From positions 85,092-149,091 of the forward strand of contig NZ_JACJOG010000030.1 in assembly GCF_014695375.1 (NCBI RefSeq): DNA of 64,000 bases. The letters are read 5' to 3'. A model generated the notes under the pieces. It was not told where the DNA came from. It searched no databases and saw nothing but the letters and a program-made list of their open reading frames with translations. Within the stretch, counting starts at the first letter, position 1, and each line of letters starts with the position of its first letter. Of this stretch, positions 27,051 to 37,508 are shown in pieces. The stretch is from Coleofasciculus sp. FACHB-T130. Its GTDB lineage: Bacteria; Cyanobacteriota; Cyanobacteriia; Cyanobacteriales; FACHB-T130. Made by a program: the position numbers and the translations under genes.

Positions 27051-27206
27051 GAAGTATTGAAGTTGCAGTCTCAGGTACAGAATTTTAAACTTCCTGCTGA
27101 GCGTGCAGTCAACCACTTGACCGGACATACTGTTCAGCCAAATGGTTGACTAGACGCTCAGTAGGAAACTAAAAAACCGTGTACCTGAGACAGCATTCAA
27201 AACTTC
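27051..27206. repeat. 156-bp inverted-repeat element in the gap before chlD
   Basis: Nested arms pair almost throughout: GAAGTATTGA (27051) with CAAAACTTC (27206), TCTCAGGTAC (27069-27078) with GTACCTGAGA (27181-27190), and 27091-27118 with 27140-27167 (GAGCG..CAGTCAACCA arms, a few mismatches). The loop is about 21 bases. It could be a MITE or a stable RNA hairpin. No gene lies in the rest of 26907-27368. Confidence 0.75.
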
Positions 27207-27368
27207 ATTAATGCGAGATTTTTGTACTGTCTGCAATGTATGGTTTAAATCTAGCATTGGAAAAACTTGGATGTCAAGATTAATTAGGTTGATTTGAAGC
27301 GGAGGCTTAGTTGAAGGCGACAAACTTTGCGTTATGCTGAAAAGTTGGACTTGCATCGCTTTAAAAAT

Positions 27369-29432
27369 ATGCCTGCATCTGTAGCTAACCCCGCCTTCCC
27401 CCTCGCTGCTGTTGTGGGGCAAGAAGCAATAAAAATGGCGCTGCTATTGGCAGCAATTGATCCCGGACTGGGAGGGGTAGCGATCGCGGGTCGTCGCGGG
27501 ACTGCTAAATCGGTCATGGCACGCGCCTTGCACTCCCTTCTGCCCCCCATTGAAGTCGTCAAAGGATCGATTAGCAATTGCGACCCTGATTCCCCCAACG
27601 AGTGGGATGACAAACTATTGGTAGAAGCGAATGCCCAGCCGGATGCTCCGATTGACGCGCAGGTGATTCCGGCTCCATTTGTGCAAATTCCTTTGGGAAT
27701 CACAGAAGATCGACTGCTGGGTTCTGTGGATGTCGAGCAATCCGTTAAACAGGGAGACACGATATTTCAACCTGGGTTACTGGCGACAGCACACCGGGGT
27801 GTCCTCTATGTAGACGAAATTAATCTACTTGATGAGCAAATTGCTAACCAACTGCTGACCGTTTTATCTGAAGGACGCAACCAGATTGAGCGGGAAGGGA
27901 TTAGCTTTCAGCATCCTTGTAAGCCTTTATTTATTGCTACTTACAACCCGGAAGAAGGGCCACTGCGAGAACATTTGCTCGATAGAATTGCGATCGCGCT
28001 TTCCGCTGATGGTGTGCTCGGCTTAGATGAACGAGTGCAAGCAGTAGAACAAGCTCTCGCCTACGCTAAATCCCCAGAAAAATTTCTAGAACAGTATACC
28101 GAAGACATCGACAACTTGAAAACTCAGATCGTCTTGGCGCGGGAATGGCTGAAGGATGTTCGCATCACCCGCGAGCAAATTGCTTATCTAGTTGATGAAG
28201 CAATTCGAGGAGGAGTGCAGGGACATCGAGCCGAACTCTTTGCGGTGCGAGTTGCCAAGGCTGCGGCTGCTTTAGAGGGACGTACTAACGTGACGGCGGA
28301 AGACTTGCGCCGTGCGGTGGAATTGGTGATCGTGCCTCGCGCTACAGTCGTGCAGACGCCACCAGACGAAACGCCTCCACCGCCTCCCCCACCGCCACCG
28401 CCCCAAGACGAATCTCAGCAAGAGCAAGATGAGCCGGATGAGAAGGATGAAGAGGAACCGGAAGAACCCCAAGAGGATCAGTCGAGTATTCCGGAAGAAT
28501 TTGTCTTCGATCCAGAGGGTGTCATCCTCGACCCTACCGTGCTTTACTTTGCTCAAATGGCGCAACGTCACGGCAAGTCGGGCAGTCGCAGTCTCATCAT
28601 TTCAGAAGATCGAGGGCGCTACGTCAAGCCAATGTTGCCGAAAGGCAAGGTGCGGCGAATTGCCGTTGATGCAACGCTCAGAGCCGCTGCACCCTACCAA
28701 AAGGCTCGGCGGGAGCGAAACGACGCTGCGATCGCTCAATCCCCTCTGGGTCAGGGAGGACAAAGAGGAGATCGGCGGGTATTCGTCGAGCAGGGAGATG
28801 TTCGCTCCAAGCGCTTAGTCCGTAAAGCCGGAGCGCTCGTCGTTTTCGTCGTCGATGCCTCTGGCTCGATGGCGCTCAACCGAATGCAGTCAGCCAAGGG
28901 TGCAGTGATGCGCCTGCTGACGGAAGCCTATCAGAACCGCGACCAAGTGGCGTTAATTCCCTTCCGGGGAGAACAAGCCGATGTGCTGCTACCCCCCACC
29001 CGTTCGATTGCTTTAGCGCGGCGGCGTCTGGAGCTATTGCCTTGTGGTGGCGGCTCCCCTCTGGCTCATGGTTTGACTCAGGCAGTGCGCGTGGGGATGA
29101 ATGCTCAGATGTCTGGGGATATCGGTCAGGTGGTGATTGTGGCGATTACCGATGGACGGGGAAATATTCCTTTAGCTCGTTCTTTAGGCGAACCGATGCA
29201 GGAAGGGGAAAAGCCGGATATTAAAGCTGAATTGTTGGACATTGCTTCCAGAATTCGCGCTTTGGGGATTCAGTTGTTAGTGATTGATACGGAAAATAAG
29301 TTTATTTCCACTGGCTTTGCGAAGGAATTAGCAAAGCAATCAGGGGGAAAATATTATCACTTACCCAAGGCAACCGAGCAAGCGATCGCTGGAGTGACCA
29401 GAGGCGCGATCGCAGATATGAAATCTCGCTAG
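27369..29432 (+). CDS. chlD: Magnesium chelatase subunit D
   Basis: Start set at ATG 27369 ([20 protein letters not shown]) by comparison with the usual ChlD N-terminus; the frame also opens 14 codons upstream at a TTG. About 687 residues. An N-terminal AAA+ domain has [14 protein letters not shown] at about 41. A proline run and acidic linker occupy about 335-380. A C-terminal von Willebrand A domain has the MIDAS motif [10 protein letters not shown] at about 496. With ChlI and ChlH it inserts magnesium into protoporphyrin IX, the first committed step of chlorophyll synthesis. It is followed by a strong terminator and stands alone. Confidence 0.96.
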   Translation: MPASVANPAFPLAAVVGQEAIKMALLLAAIDPGLGGVAIAGRRGTAKSVMARALHSLLPPIEVVKGSISNCDPDSPNEWDDKLLVEANAQPDAPIDAQVIPAPFVQIPLGITEDRLLGSVDVEQSVKQGDTIFQPGLLATAHRGVLYVDEINLLDEQIANQLLTVLSEGRNQIEREGISFQHPCKPLFIATYNPEEGPLREHLLDRIAIALSADGVLGLDERVQAVEQALAYAKSPEKFLEQYTEDIDNLKTQIVLAREWLKDVRITREQIAYLVDEAIRGGVQGHRAELFAVRVAKAAAALEGRTNVTAEDLRRAVELVIVPRATVVQTPPDETPPPPPPPPPPQDESQQEQDEPDEKDEEEPEEPQEDQSSIPEEFVFDPEGVILDPTVLYFAQMAQRHGKSGSRSLIISEDRGRYVKPMLPKGKVRRIAVDATLRAAAPYQKARRERNDAAIAQSPLGQGGQRGDRRVFVEQGDVRSKRLVRKAGALVVFVVDASGSMALNRMQSAKGAVMRLLTEAYQNRDQVALIPFRGEQADVLLPPTRSIALARRRLELLPCGGGSPLAHGLTQAVRVGMNAQMSGDIGQVVIVAITDGRGNIPLARSLGEPMQEGEKPDIKAELLDIASRIRALGIQLLVIDTENKFISTGFAKELAKQSGGKYYHLPKATEQAIAGVTRGAIADMKSR

Positions 29433-29449
29433 TACAAAAATCTCTAGGA

Positions 29450-29520
29450 ACCCCACCCCCAACCCCTCCCCGCAAGCCGGGAGGGGAGCCGGAGGCGATG
29501 GCGGGGTGGTTTTTTTTTAT
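29450..29520 (+). terminator. Long GC-rich terminator hairpin after chlD
   Basis: AACCCCACCCC near 29450 pairs with GGGGTGG near 29503, and CCCTCCC pairs with GGGAGGGG inside. A run of T residues follows to about 29520. Similar C-rich repeats are common after cyanobacterial genes. Confidence 0.75.
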
Positions 29521-29585
29521 TACGGGTAATCAACCAGAGCTAAGATCGCTTCTCCCGATTACCAATTACCCATCTCAAAAACTCT

Positions 29586-30164
29586 TCACCGCCCGATATT
29601 CCGCTTCAACTGCTCAAGCTCGTCGTCCGCTTCCCAGTGCTTAAATTTAGCCTCTAATGGATCGGGACCACTGTTGATCGGGCGGTGGTAATTCTGATTC
29701 CAGCCAACCGTCTCCGCACGCTGCTGAGCTTGAGAACTTGTACGCGCTGCTTGCGCCTGAACAGCTTTAGTATGGACTTCCTGGCGGCGAACTTGAATTT
29801 GACGCTGTAGCTGTTTTGCTTGCTCGCTTCGCTGTTTAATCCCTTGCATCTGTCCCCAAAGTTGATTACCTTGACGTAGCAGGGCTGCTTCTCGCTCTTG
29901 GGCAGGCTGGACTAAATCGAACCTGTTGGCAGCTTTTGCCTTTTCAATCCGGACATGCCAACGCTGAATTTCTTGAGCGGTTGAGAGGATTTCATCTTGT
30001 AATTTTTTCTCTTGCAGTTGCAGGTCTGCAATCAGCTTAAGGGCATCATCTTCTTGTTCCCGTAGCTGCTCCTCTAGCGCCTGTAATTCCAAATGAGGAT
30101 TATTCCGCAAGAATTCTTCTAATCGGGTTTCTAAAAACCGGCTGAAATCGTCAAATAGACCCAC
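29586..30164 (-). CDS. TIGR04376-like cyanobacterial coiled-coil protein
   Basis: GTG at 30164 gives the family-like N-terminus MGLFDDFSRFLETRLEEFL and has GGGAG at proper spacing; five extra upstream codons are unlikely to be used. About 192 residues, with no membrane segment. NNPHLELQALEEQLREQE is followed by a long heptad region (about 30-150) containing EIQRWHVRIEKAKAANR. The protein ends in LEAKFKHWEADDELEQLK. It is a conserved cyanobacterial family of unknown role. It converges with chlD. Confidence 0.82.
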   Translation of the reverse strand: MGLFDDFSRFLETRLEEFLRNNPHLELQALEEQLREQEDDALKLIADLQLQEKKLQDEILSTAQEIQRWHVRIEKAKAANRFDLVQPAQEREAALLRQGNQLWGQMQGIKQRSEQAKQLQRQIQVRRQEVHTKAVQAQAARTSSQAQQRAETVGWNQNYHRPINSGPDPLEAKFKHWEADDELEQLKRNIGR

Positions 30165-30279
30165 TGCAAGAACTCCCACTACAGGTTTGTCATTATGTTA
30201 GCAATTAGGCGCGATCGCTCATCAGCCATTAGTCATTGGTCATTAGTAATAGATTCATGACTAATCACGAATAATTCAT

Positions 30280-31572
30280 TCAAAACTTCTGCCCAACATA
30301 AACAGAACGGACTTCTCCGTTGCGTCGGATAACCGCTTCCTGATTCGAGATGGAAACCAAAGTCCATCCACTAGAGCCAATGTTTTCGCCCACGCGGATG
30401 CGGTTGGCAACACCGCCGAAGTCAAATAGAGCAGCAGAGCGATCGCCCAATTCTAAGACTCCCACAAGCGTATGCGTCGCCGTAGGAGCCGGATCTGGGT
30501 TGGGTGCGGGTACTGCGGCTGGGGGCGCGGGGGGTGCTGGGGGTGCCAGGGGTGGTAAGGCAGGGATGGGAAGCCGAGGCATTGTGGCAGCCATCGGAGG
30601 CAGTGTCAGAGGTTTGGAACCCAATGAGGGTGCTGAGGGACGAACCGACGGTGCCGGACGGCTGACTGGGGGTTTGGGACGCACTGGCAGCATCGAACTC
30701 ACGGAGGGTGCGGGACGTACTGGCAGCATCGAACTCACTGAGGGCGCGGGACGCACCGGCGGTACCGGACGCCTTGGCAGTGATGGAAGCAAGGGAGGAC
30801 GCACTAAGGGGGAAACGCCTTGCAATCCTAGGGCAGATTGTGGAACCACAGACTGACTTTGGGGTGATGGATAGATGGGAATGTAGACTCTTTCCATAAC
30901 ACCCGATCCTCTGGCTGCCCCAGCCGTATTTCCGGGGACAGTTGTCACGGGCGGCAGATTAGTCCCTTGGGGCGCGGCGGCACTTCCCGTGCGTTTGTTC
31001 GCGTCAGCTTTGCGATCGATCACTTCGAGCGATCGCTGCATATAGTTCACAAACTGCTCATCTGCTTTAGACTGAACCTCTTGGCTGACGGGTGTAACCG
31101 TTGCGGGGGGCGAAAAGAGCCAATTGAGCCTGCCCTGGCTCACCAGCCACAGTAGCAATGTAGCTGCCGCCGATGTCAAAGCCAGTCCCAGCAGGAGTTT
31201 CTCAAATAATTTGCCTTCCCCACGATCCTTGTTGTCTTCGGGTTGAATCTCCTCTACGCTGATATCCAGCGCTAGAGGCGTTTGCACAATACTGCGGGGT
31301 GTATTGTCTGGTTGCTCCGGGAGCAGCTCCTCTGGTGGCACCCAGGTAGGGGGCAAGGTGACTTGCGAAACTTGGACAGGTTGTAAGGAGATATACTCTG
31401 ACTGCGGCTGCTCTGGAGTTGAGATGCTACCGCCCTCCAAAACCCGGTCGATGTCTGCAAACAAGTCGTCCATCAATTGATCGGCATATTTGTCAACCGA
31501 CCAAGGTTGGATAGAAGTGGAATTTGCCAAGGGTGCTGAGTCCCTCTGGTTATTGCTAACATCCTGAGTCAT
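30280..31572 (-). CDS. Single-pass membrane protein with proline-rich repeats and GspC/PilP-like C-terminus
   Basis: ATG 31572 (MTQDVSNNQRD) is preferred to an upstream TTG. About 430 residues. The N-terminal cytoplasmic part includes YADQLMDDLFADIDRVLEG; one transmembrane helix lies near 130-150 (LLLGLALTSAAATLLLWLV). Then comes a long Pro/Ala/Ser-rich region with a near-perfect 12-residue tandem unit (RPAPSVSSMLPV twice). The last 65 residues (LVGVLELGDRSAALF ... GENIGSSGWTL ... VYVGQKF) resemble the HR/PilP-type domain of secretion and pilus proteins. A role in envelope secretion or pilus assembly is inference; no pilus genes are adjacent. Confidence 0.72.
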   Translation of the reverse strand: MTQDVSNNQRDSAPLANSTSIQPWSVDKYADQLMDDLFADIDRVLEGGSISTPEQPQSEYISLQPVQVSQVTLPPTWVPPEELLPEQPDNTPRSIVQTPLALDISVEEIQPEDNKDRGEGKLFEKLLLGLALTSAAATLLLWLVSQGRLNWLFSPPATVTPVSQEVQSKADEQFVNYMQRSLEVIDRKADANKRTGSAAAPQGTNLPPVTTVPGNTAGAARGSGVMERVYIPIYPSPQSQSVVPQSALGLQGVSPLVRPPLLPSLPRRPVPPVRPAPSVSSMLPVRPAPSVSSMLPVRPKPPVSRPAPSVRPSAPSLGSKPLTLPPMAATMPRLPIPALPPLAPPAPPAPPAAVPAPNPDPAPTATHTLVGVLELGDRSAALFDFGGVANRIRVGENIGSSGWTLVSISNQEAVIRRNGEVRSVYVGQKF

Positions 31573-31605
31573 CGATTGCTCACTCTCGTGGCTACACTGA
31601 ATCAA

Positions 31606-31920
31606 CGATAAGCCTTAAGACATTTGATGGGGCTTATATCGGTACAGAAATTCCTAATTGTGGGACATTATTCCCTAAGGCAATCAGTTGTCAATGCTCC
31701 CTGACTGATTGGTTCAAAGAACGCCTTACTTCTAGCTTATATTTTCCCGTGGCGACCAAGCCAATTTTGTCGTTAAATTGGGCTTGACCCAGTTAGCAAA
31801 CCATGCTTTTTGTCACTTGTCAATTGTCAACGGGTAGACAGGCGACGAATCTCGTCTCTCGGTCAGTTGTTGATGTTTTTACCACTCACTCAGGCAAGGA
31901 GGCGGTACCAAAAAAAGCCT
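31606..31920. other. Intergenic region, nothing recognised
   Basis: About 315 bases between the membrane protein start and the mnmG stop. No gene, RNA or convincing promoter was identified. Confidence 0.4.
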
Positions 31921-33849
31921 CTACGATGACTGGCTGCTAACCAAGGCGGTTTGCCGAGAGCGTAATTCTAGATATACCAGTAAAGCGTTGATATCAGCCG
32001 GATTGACGCCGCCAATTCGAGCTGCTTGACCAATCGTGAGCGGTTGCACTTGCGCTAACTTTTCACGAGACTCCTTCGAGAGAGTCTCGATCGCTGCATA
32101 ATTTAGATCCGGCGGTAGCTGGCGGTTTGCATGACGGCTCACTTGGTCAATTTGGTGCTGCTGACGCTGGAGATACCCAGAGTATTTGAGATCGATTTCT
32201 GCGCCTTCTTTCTCCACGGAGTCTAGACTGGGGTTGCTCAGTCCGTAACGATCTAAGTCAACGTAATGGAAACCAGGGCGTCGTAGCAAATCAGCCAGAG
32301 TAATCGAGCCTTTGATGGCTTGTTGGGTGTCAGACGCGATCGCCTTCCCGATCTCATCATGCTCCTTAATCCGCGTTGAATACAACCGTTCCTTCTCAGC
32401 AGCAATATTCGCTTGCTTGTGTTGGAACAACTCCCAGCGACGGTCATCAATTAGGCCAACTTCCCGCCCTAGAGGCGTCAAGCGCTGATCTGCATTATCC
32501 GAGCGCAGTAACAACCGATACTCAGAACGGCTAGTCAGCATCCGGTAAGGTTCCCGCAAATCTTTGGTACACAGATCGTCCATCAGCGTCCCGATGTAAC
32601 TGTGTTCGCGTGGGAACACAATCATTTCTTGATTGCGGACAAATCGAGCTGCATTAATTCCCGCTACAATGCCTTGAGCAGAGGCTTCTTCATAGCCGGT
32701 CGTGCCGTTAATTTGCCCAGCACAAAATAATCCCTCTACCTTTTTGGTCATCAGTGTCGGATAGCACTGAGTTGCGGGTAAGTAATCATACTCCACCGCG
32801 TAAGCTGGACGCAGCATCGTACAGTTTTCTAGACCGGGGAGACTTCGCAACATTTGCAACTGCAAATTCTCTGGCAATCCCGTCGAAAAGCCTTGAATAT
32901 ACAGTTCTGGAATATCCCGTCCTTCCGGTTCAATAAAAATCTGGTGGCTTTCCTTATCGGCAAAGCGCACAATTTTATCTTCAATGCTGGGACAATAACG
33001 CGGTCCCTTTGCATCTACCCAACCGCCATAAACTGGCGACAGATGCAGATTTTCTCGAATAATCCGATGAGTCTCCGGCGTCGTCCGGGTGAGATAACAA
33101 GGCATCTGCTCCCGTTCCACCCAAACTGAGGGGTCAAAGCTGAACCACCGCACCTCCGTATCACCCGGCTGGGGTTCCAAATTAGTATAGTCTAGCGATC
33201 GCTTATCAACCCGTGCTGGAGTCCCCGTCTTTAGTCGTCCCGTTTCAAACCCAAGCCGATTCAAGGTTTCGGTCAACCCAACTGCGGCAAATTCCCCCGC
33301 GCGACCCGCTGACATCGACTTGTTCCCGACCCAGATGCGACCCCCCAAAAAAGTCCCCGTCGTCAGGATGACTGCTTTGCAACCAAACGCTACACCAAAG
33401 TAAGTTTCGACGCCAATCACTTCATCGTTAGCGCCCATTACCAAATCTGTGACCATGCTCTCGCGGATTGTCAAGTTTTCCTGGTTCTCGACAATCTCCT
33501 TCATCACCGCCGCATATTCCCGTTTATCCGTCTGCGCCCGCAATGCCCATACCGCAGGCCCTCGCGACGAGTTCAGAATCCGCTTTTGTAGGTAAGTGCG
33601 ATCCGCCATTTTCCCAATTTCCCCACCCAACGCATCGATTTCGTGAGTCACCTGGGACTTGGCAGGGCCACCGACTGCTGGGTTACACGGTTGCCAAGCA
33701 ATTTTGTCCAAGTTAAGGGTCAGCAGCAGGGTACGACAGCCCAATCGTGCTGTAGCGAGGGCAGCTTCGCAACCGGCGTGTCCGGCTCCGACTACAACAA
33801 CATCAAAAGCGTCTTGAAATTCTACGGGCGATCGCGTGGTCATGGTCAT
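31921..33849 (-). CDS. mnmG: tRNA uridine-5-carboxymethylaminomethyl modification enzyme MnmG (GidA)
   Basis: 642 residues. The FAD-binding motif [20 protein letters not shown] is near the N-terminus. Family motifs include [50 protein letters not shown], and the C-terminal helical tRNA-binding domain ([12 protein letters not shown]). With MnmE it modifies U34 of several tRNAs, using FAD and methylene-tetrahydrofolate. Length and motifs are complete. It is monocistronic by spacing. Confidence 0.96.
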   Translation of the reverse strand: MTMTTRSPVEFQDAFDVVVVGAGHAGCEAALATARLGCRTLLLTLNLDKIAWQPCNPAVGGPAKSQVTHEIDALGGEIGKMADRTYLQKRILNSSRGPAVWALRAQTDKREYAAVMKEIVENQENLTIRESMVTDLVMGANDEVIGVETYFGVAFGCKAVILTTGTFLGGRIWVGNKSMSAGRAGEFAAVGLTETLNRLGFETGRLKTGTPARVDKRSLDYTNLEPQPGDTEVRWFSFDPSVWVEREQMPCYLTRTTPETHRIIRENLHLSPVYGGWVDAKGPRYCPSIEDKIVRFADKESHQIFIEPEGRDIPELYIQGFSTGLPENLQLQMLRSLPGLENCTMLRPAYAVEYDYLPATQCYPTLMTKKVEGLFCAGQINGTTGYEEASAQGIVAGINAARFVRNQEMIVFPREHSYIGTLMDDLCTKDLREPYRMLTSRSEYRLLLRSDNADQRLTPLGREVGLIDDRRWELFQHKQANIAAEKERLYSTRIKEHDEIGKAIASDTQQAIKGSITLADLLRRPGFHYVDLDRYGLSNPSLDSVEKEGAEIDLKYSGYLQRQQHQIDQVSRHANRQLPPDLNYAAIETLSKESREKLAQVQPLTIGQAARIGGVNPADINALLVYLELRSRQTALVSSQSS

Positions 33850-34065
33850 GGTAAGTGTCTGAGTAGCAAGGACTCATCCTTCATATTAGCGATTACACCA
33901 GTCTGCTTGGAGTTTCAGCCATTGAGTGGCAAAATAAACCCGATTTAGACAGTATATAGACTTAATTCTATCGGGTGATTCTTTTCAAGTTAAAGCATAT
34001 CACTCGGATTTGTCGGATGAGGTTTCGTATTCAAGATTTGTCGATTGAATACAAGGTTGGTTACT

Positions 34066-34401
34066 ATGCCAAAACTCAGATTGATTTCTCTGTACTGCGA
34101 ACGGACTGAAGACAACGCCGGGGCTGATGAAGCTTACTTGGTTGTGAATGGACAACAAGTTGGAGGCGTACAAAGTATCAACGATCGCGAAGCACGCAAC
34201 CTCACTTATATCCCGCCGATTTCTTTTACATCTTCTGCTGAAATTCGGCTTTATGACCAAGATACGGGGATTTTCGATAAGGATGATTATCTGGGCACGT
34301 TAAATGCTTCAAGTAGTCAATTAGGTCGTGGAGAGCAACGGGGTAAGTTTACTGAGGATGATGCTGACTACACTTTGACCTGGGAAGTTCTGGCAGATTA
34401 A
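34066..34401 (+). CDS. Small conserved protein, possible C2-like beta domain
   Basis: ATG 34066 (MPKLRLISLYCERTED) is chosen over a TTG seven codons upstream; AAGG precedes it at about 9 bases. About 111 residues, no signal or membrane segment. Predominantly beta-type sequence: AYLVVNGQQVGG, SSAEIRLYDQDTGIFDKDDYLG, DYTLTWEVLAD. The D-x-D-x-G-x-x-x-x-D-D pattern suggests a calcium-binding C2-like loop, but this is by eye only. A strong terminator follows, so it is a single-gene unit. Confidence 0.65.
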   Translation: MPKLRLISLYCERTEDNAGADEAYLVVNGQQVGGVQSINDREARNLTYIPPISFTSSAEIRLYDQDTGIFDKDDYLGTLNASSSQLGRGEQRGKFTEDDADYTLTWEVLAD

Positions 34402-34457
34402 GTTTTCTTGCTTTGTCTGTTTTTACTTTATAGGGAAAAAGTTGCATAAAACGTTTT

Positions 34458-34485
34458 AAAAAGACACGGAAAACCGTGTCTTTTT
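34458..34485 (+). terminator. Rho-independent terminator
   Basis: AAAAAGACACGG and CCGTGTCTTTTT form a perfect 12-bp stem with an AAAA loop, about 57 bases after the stop of the small gene. Confidence 0.85.
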
Positions 34486-34501
34486 AATTCATTATTATCT
34501 A

Positions 34502-34581
34502 GCTAAAGTATCTTTTTTGTAGAGTATTTTATTTTAAATCATATAAAGTGCGATCGCCTTCATCAACCAAGATACTTTAGC
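34502..34581. repeat. Perfect 13-bp inverted repeat
   Basis: GCTAAAGTATCTT (34502-34514) and AAGATACTTTAGC (34569-34581) are exact complements separated by 54 bases that include a HIP1-like site. A second, weaker pair of GCGATCGCC sites flanks the right half. The rest of 34402-34814 shows no gene. Confidence 0.5.
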
Positions 34582-34814
34582 CAAGGGACGCTTTGTTCGC
34601 TTCGCCTTGAATCCTTTTGCATTCCCTCAAGCTCACATAAGGGCGATCGCCAGTCATGCTTCTTGGAAAGGGTAACAAAATATACTTATAAGTTTAATTT
34701 ATATTCTTTTGCTGAGTGGATTTCGTCATAACCAGGACATCTGGGTGATAGAAGTGGTAGTTAATGGTGAACAACTTCCAAATCTAGGGCCTGTATAAAG
34801 AAAGTTGAAAGTTC

Positions 34815-35147
34815 GTGAAGTATTTTTTCCTTTCTGATGGATGGACTGTCGGTCGAGTATGGGAATTCGGCGGCTTGTGGAACGAAAACTCTTGGCGACG
34901 CAAACCCGAAATTCAGCAAATGAACCTTTGCATCTTCGAGCAAGGCGAAAAACTGTGGCTGTATCGAGTAGAAGACGCCATTCTTATGGTCGAAGTCAAA
35001 CCCACAGCTCATGTCCCAACTGAGTCAGCCAATCAGAATATTGGTCAAGTAGTGCTAAAACGCTTGATTGATGCTGAAGAGGTCATCCAGAGAATGAACG
35101 AGTCAGCAGCGTTACCCCAACTCAGCAGCACCCAGGAGTCGGGATGA
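34815..35147 (+). CDS. Small conserved cyanobacterial protein
   Basis: 110 residues from GTG at 34815, giving MKYFFLSDGWTVGRVWEFGG, which reads like a complete family N-terminus. Conserved-looking features: LWNENSWRRKP, EKLWLYRVEDAILMVEVKP, IGQVVLKRLIDAEEVI. No signal peptide or membrane segment. Function unknown. It is 418 bases upstream of psbB on the same strand; the long gap argues for separate transcription. Confidence 0.7.
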   Translation: MKYFFLSDGWTVGRVWEFGGLWNENSWRRKPEIQQMNLCIFEQGEKLWLYRVEDAILMVEVKPTAHVPTESANQNIGQVVLKRLIDAEEVIQRMNESAALPQLSSTQESG

Positions 35148-35300
35148 AAGGTTAAGAATGCGATCGCTACCTTAATCCCAACTGTCAACCCGCTTGCAAT
35201 GGATTCTAACAATAGTTACACTTCTTTAAATGGTAACTCCCCTCGGTCTTCCGACCTAGGAATGGCGTGAACCTGGTGTGACGAGGCCAAAAACCTTATC

Positions 35301-35318
35301 GACACGATAAATCGTGTC
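35301..35318. repeat. Palindromic hairpin in the psbB upstream region
   Basis: GACACGAT-AA-ATCGTGTC is a perfect 8-bp inverted repeat about 245 bases before psbB. A related shape (GATGCGATAAATCGTATC) occurs near 53888, so it may be a dispersed repeat rather than an operator. Confidence 0.4.
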
Positions 35319-35457
35319 TGTAACATCTGCCGAGGTAAAACATCAAGTACGCGAAACTCTCATGCAAAAAGCCTGCAATCGGCATGGCTCTTGAAGCTAA
35401 GAGTAGGTAACATAATCTTTCATTTTCACTTTTGCCTTGTGAAACAGTCCCGCAGTC

Positions 35458-35485
35458 TTGCAAGAGAGCTTCTCTGGCTTAGATT
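35458..35485 (+). promoter_or_regulatory. Candidate psbB promoter
   Basis: TTGCAA (35458-35463), a 16-base spacer and TAGATT (35480-35485), about 80 bases before the start codon. Moderate match only. A second unmarked promoter elsewhere in the 416-base gap is possible. Confidence 0.3.
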
Positions 35486-35564
35486 ATGGTAAACAACGGC
35501 AAATCGCACATAAAAAAAGAAGCGTCGAAGTAGACACTTATTCATCTGAGGAGGAGCGTAGTCA

Positions 35565-37094
35565 ATGGGACTACCCTGGTACCGAGTACACACAGTCGTC
35601 CTGAACGATCCAGGTCGATTGATATCTGTACACCTGATGCATACTGCCCTCGTGGCAGGCTGGGCCGGTTCGATGGCCCTGTACGAACTCGCAATTTTTG
35701 ACCCCAGCGACCCAGTCCTGAACCCCATGTGGCGTCAGGGGATGTTTGTACTGCCATTCATGGCTCGCTTGGGTGTAACCGAATCCTGGGGTGGTTGGAG
35801 CATTACTGGCAGCTCAGGAAACTACCCTGGCGTATGGTCATTTGAAGGCGTTGCTGCCGCTCATATCGTCCTTTCCGGTCTGCTGTTCCTGGCTGCCGTC
35901 TGGCACTGGGTTTACTGGGATTTGGAACTGTTTAGAGACCCCCGCACCGGCCAACCAGCGCTCGACTTGCCAAAGATGTTTGGCATTCACCTGCTTTTGT
36001 CGGGTCTTTTGTGCTTTGGATTCGGTGCATTCCACCTGTCGGGGCTATTTGGCCCTGGTATGTGGGTTTCCGACCCCTACGGTATCACTGGCAGCGTCCA
36101 ACCTGTCGCGCCAGAGTGGGGACCCGATGGCTTTAATCCGTTCAATCCTGGCGGTGTCGTCGCTCACCACATTGCAGCAGGTGTCGTAGGAATTATCGCT
36201 GGTTTGTTTCACCTAGCAGTTCGACCCCCAGAGCGGCTCTACAAAGCTTTGCGGATGGGGAACATCGAAACCGTGCTTTCCAGCAGTATTGCCGCTGTAT
36301 TCTTTGCCGCCTTCGTTGTGGCAGGTACGATGTGGTACGGCAGTGCTACAACTCCGATTGAGCTGTTTGGTCCCACCCGCTATCAGTGGGATGGCGGTTA
36401 CTTCAAGCAAGAAATTGACCGGCGCATTCAAGCGAATATTGCTGAAGGGGCGAGCGCTTCCGAAGCTTGGTCGCAAATTCCAGAAAAACTGGCATTTTAT
36501 GACTATGTCGGAAACAGCCCTGCGAAGGGTGGTTTGTTCCGCGCAGGTCCAATGAATAAAGGAGATGGGATTGCTCAGGCTTGGTTAGGGCATCCAGTAT
36601 TCAAAGATGCTGAAGGTCGGGAATTGTCGGTACGTCGTCTTCCCAACTTCTTTGAAACCTTCCCCGTGATCTTGACCGATAAAGACGGTGTGATTCGCGC
36701 CGATATTCCGTTCCGTCGGGCAGAATCAAAAAATAGCTTTGAGCAAGCGGGTGTCACCGTAAGCTTATACGGCGGTGCTTTGGATGGGAAAACTTTTGAT
36801 GACCCCGCTAAAGTGAAGCAATTTGCTCGGAAAGCTCAGCTGGGTGAGCCTTTTGCATTCGACCGCGAAACGCTGAATTCTGACGGGGTGTTCCGCACCA
36901 GTCCCCGTGGCTGGTTCACGTTCGGACACGCTGTATTTGCTCTGCTGTTCTTCTTCGGGCACCTCTGGCATGGCTCTCGGACTCTGTTCCGGGATGTGTT
37001 TGCTGGGGTTGAGGCTGACCTGGAAGAGCAGGTTGAGTGGGGTCTGTTCCAGAAAGTGGGTGACAAGAGTACCCGCAAGAAGGAAGCTGTCTAG
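35565..37094 (+). CDS. psbB: Photosystem II chlorophyll-binding protein CP47
   Basis: 509 residues, the usual CP47 length. The start ATG follows GAGGAGGAG at 35549-35557. It begins [18 protein letters not shown]. Six transmembrane helices carry the chlorophyll-ligand His pairs ([82 protein letters not shown]). The large lumenal loop E lies at about 260-445. CP47 is the inner antenna of photosystem II in the thylakoid membrane. psbT follows 113 bases downstream, the normal cyanobacterial arrangement; psbH and psbN are not in this window. Confidence 0.98.
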   Translation: MGLPWYRVHTVVLNDPGRLISVHLMHTALVAGWAGSMALYELAIFDPSDPVLNPMWRQGMFVLPFMARLGVTESWGGWSITGSSGNYPGVWSFEGVAAAHIVLSGLLFLAAVWHWVYWDLELFRDPRTGQPALDLPKMFGIHLLLSGLLCFGFGAFHLSGLFGPGMWVSDPYGITGSVQPVAPEWGPDGFNPFNPGGVVAHHIAAGVVGIIAGLFHLAVRPPERLYKALRMGNIETVLSSSIAAVFFAAFVVAGTMWYGSATTPIELFGPTRYQWDGGYFKQEIDRRIQANIAEGASASEAWSQIPEKLAFYDYVGNSPAKGGLFRAGPMNKGDGIAQAWLGHPVFKDAEGRELSVRRLPNFFETFPVILTDKDGVIRADIPFRRAESKNSFEQAGVTVSLYGGALDGKTFDDPAKVKQFARKAQLGEPFAFDRETLNSDGVFRTSPRGWFTFGHAVFALLFFFGHLWHGSRTLFRDVFAGVEADLEEQVEWGLFQKVGDKSTRKKEAV

Positions 37095-37207
37095 AAAGGT
37101 AATCAGGCGAAAGGCAAAAGTTAAGTATTCTTCTTTCGCCTTTTGCCTTATTAGTTTTTCTTGACAAGGTAGACTGGTAGTAAAGCAAACAATCAGGAAA
37201 TTCTGAT

Positions 37208-37306
37208 ATGGAAGCCGCTGCTTACATTTTGATTTTGACCCTCGCATTGGGTACTCTCTTCTTTGCGATCGCTTTCCGCGAACCTCCTCGGATTGAGAAG
37301 AAGTAG
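37208..37306 (+). CDS. psbT: Photosystem II reaction centre protein T
   Basis: A 32-residue single-helix protein: [17 protein letters not shown], then [15 protein letters not shown]. The hydrophobic span at about 4-24 and the basic lumen/stroma tail are typical of PsbT, which sits at the PSII dimer interface. It follows psbB on the same strand and is closed by a large hairpin, suggesting a psbB-psbT transcript. A HIP1 site lies within the coding sequence. Confidence 0.96.
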   Translation: MEAAAYILILTLALGTLFFAIAFREPPRIEKK

Positions 37307-37345
37307 TTCGCACCTAAAGCTCGCAGCACTACAACTTAATATTTA

Positions 37346-37423
37346 GGAAAAGCCACTGAGCCGCAACTGTCTTAACCCTTGTATTTCCACAAGGGTTAAG
37401 ATAATAACCGGCTCAGCTTTTCC
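37346..37423 (+). terminator. Large two-part hairpin after psbT
   Basis: Inner stem CTTAACCCTTGT/ACAAGGGTTAAG (37371-37400, perfect 12 bp). Outer stem GGAAAAGC..CTGAGCCG with CGGCTCAGCTTTTCC (37346-37363 and 37409-37423), with a two-base bulge. T-rich sequence follows. It probably ends the psbB-psbT transcript, or is a dispersed palindrome. Confidence 0.65.
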
Positions 37424-37508
37424 AATTTTAGGTATTTCTTTAGTAAAGTGGCAGATAATTCTAATCCTTCCTCACGCTCGTCTATCCAACAAGCGAGGAC
37501 TTTTTAAA

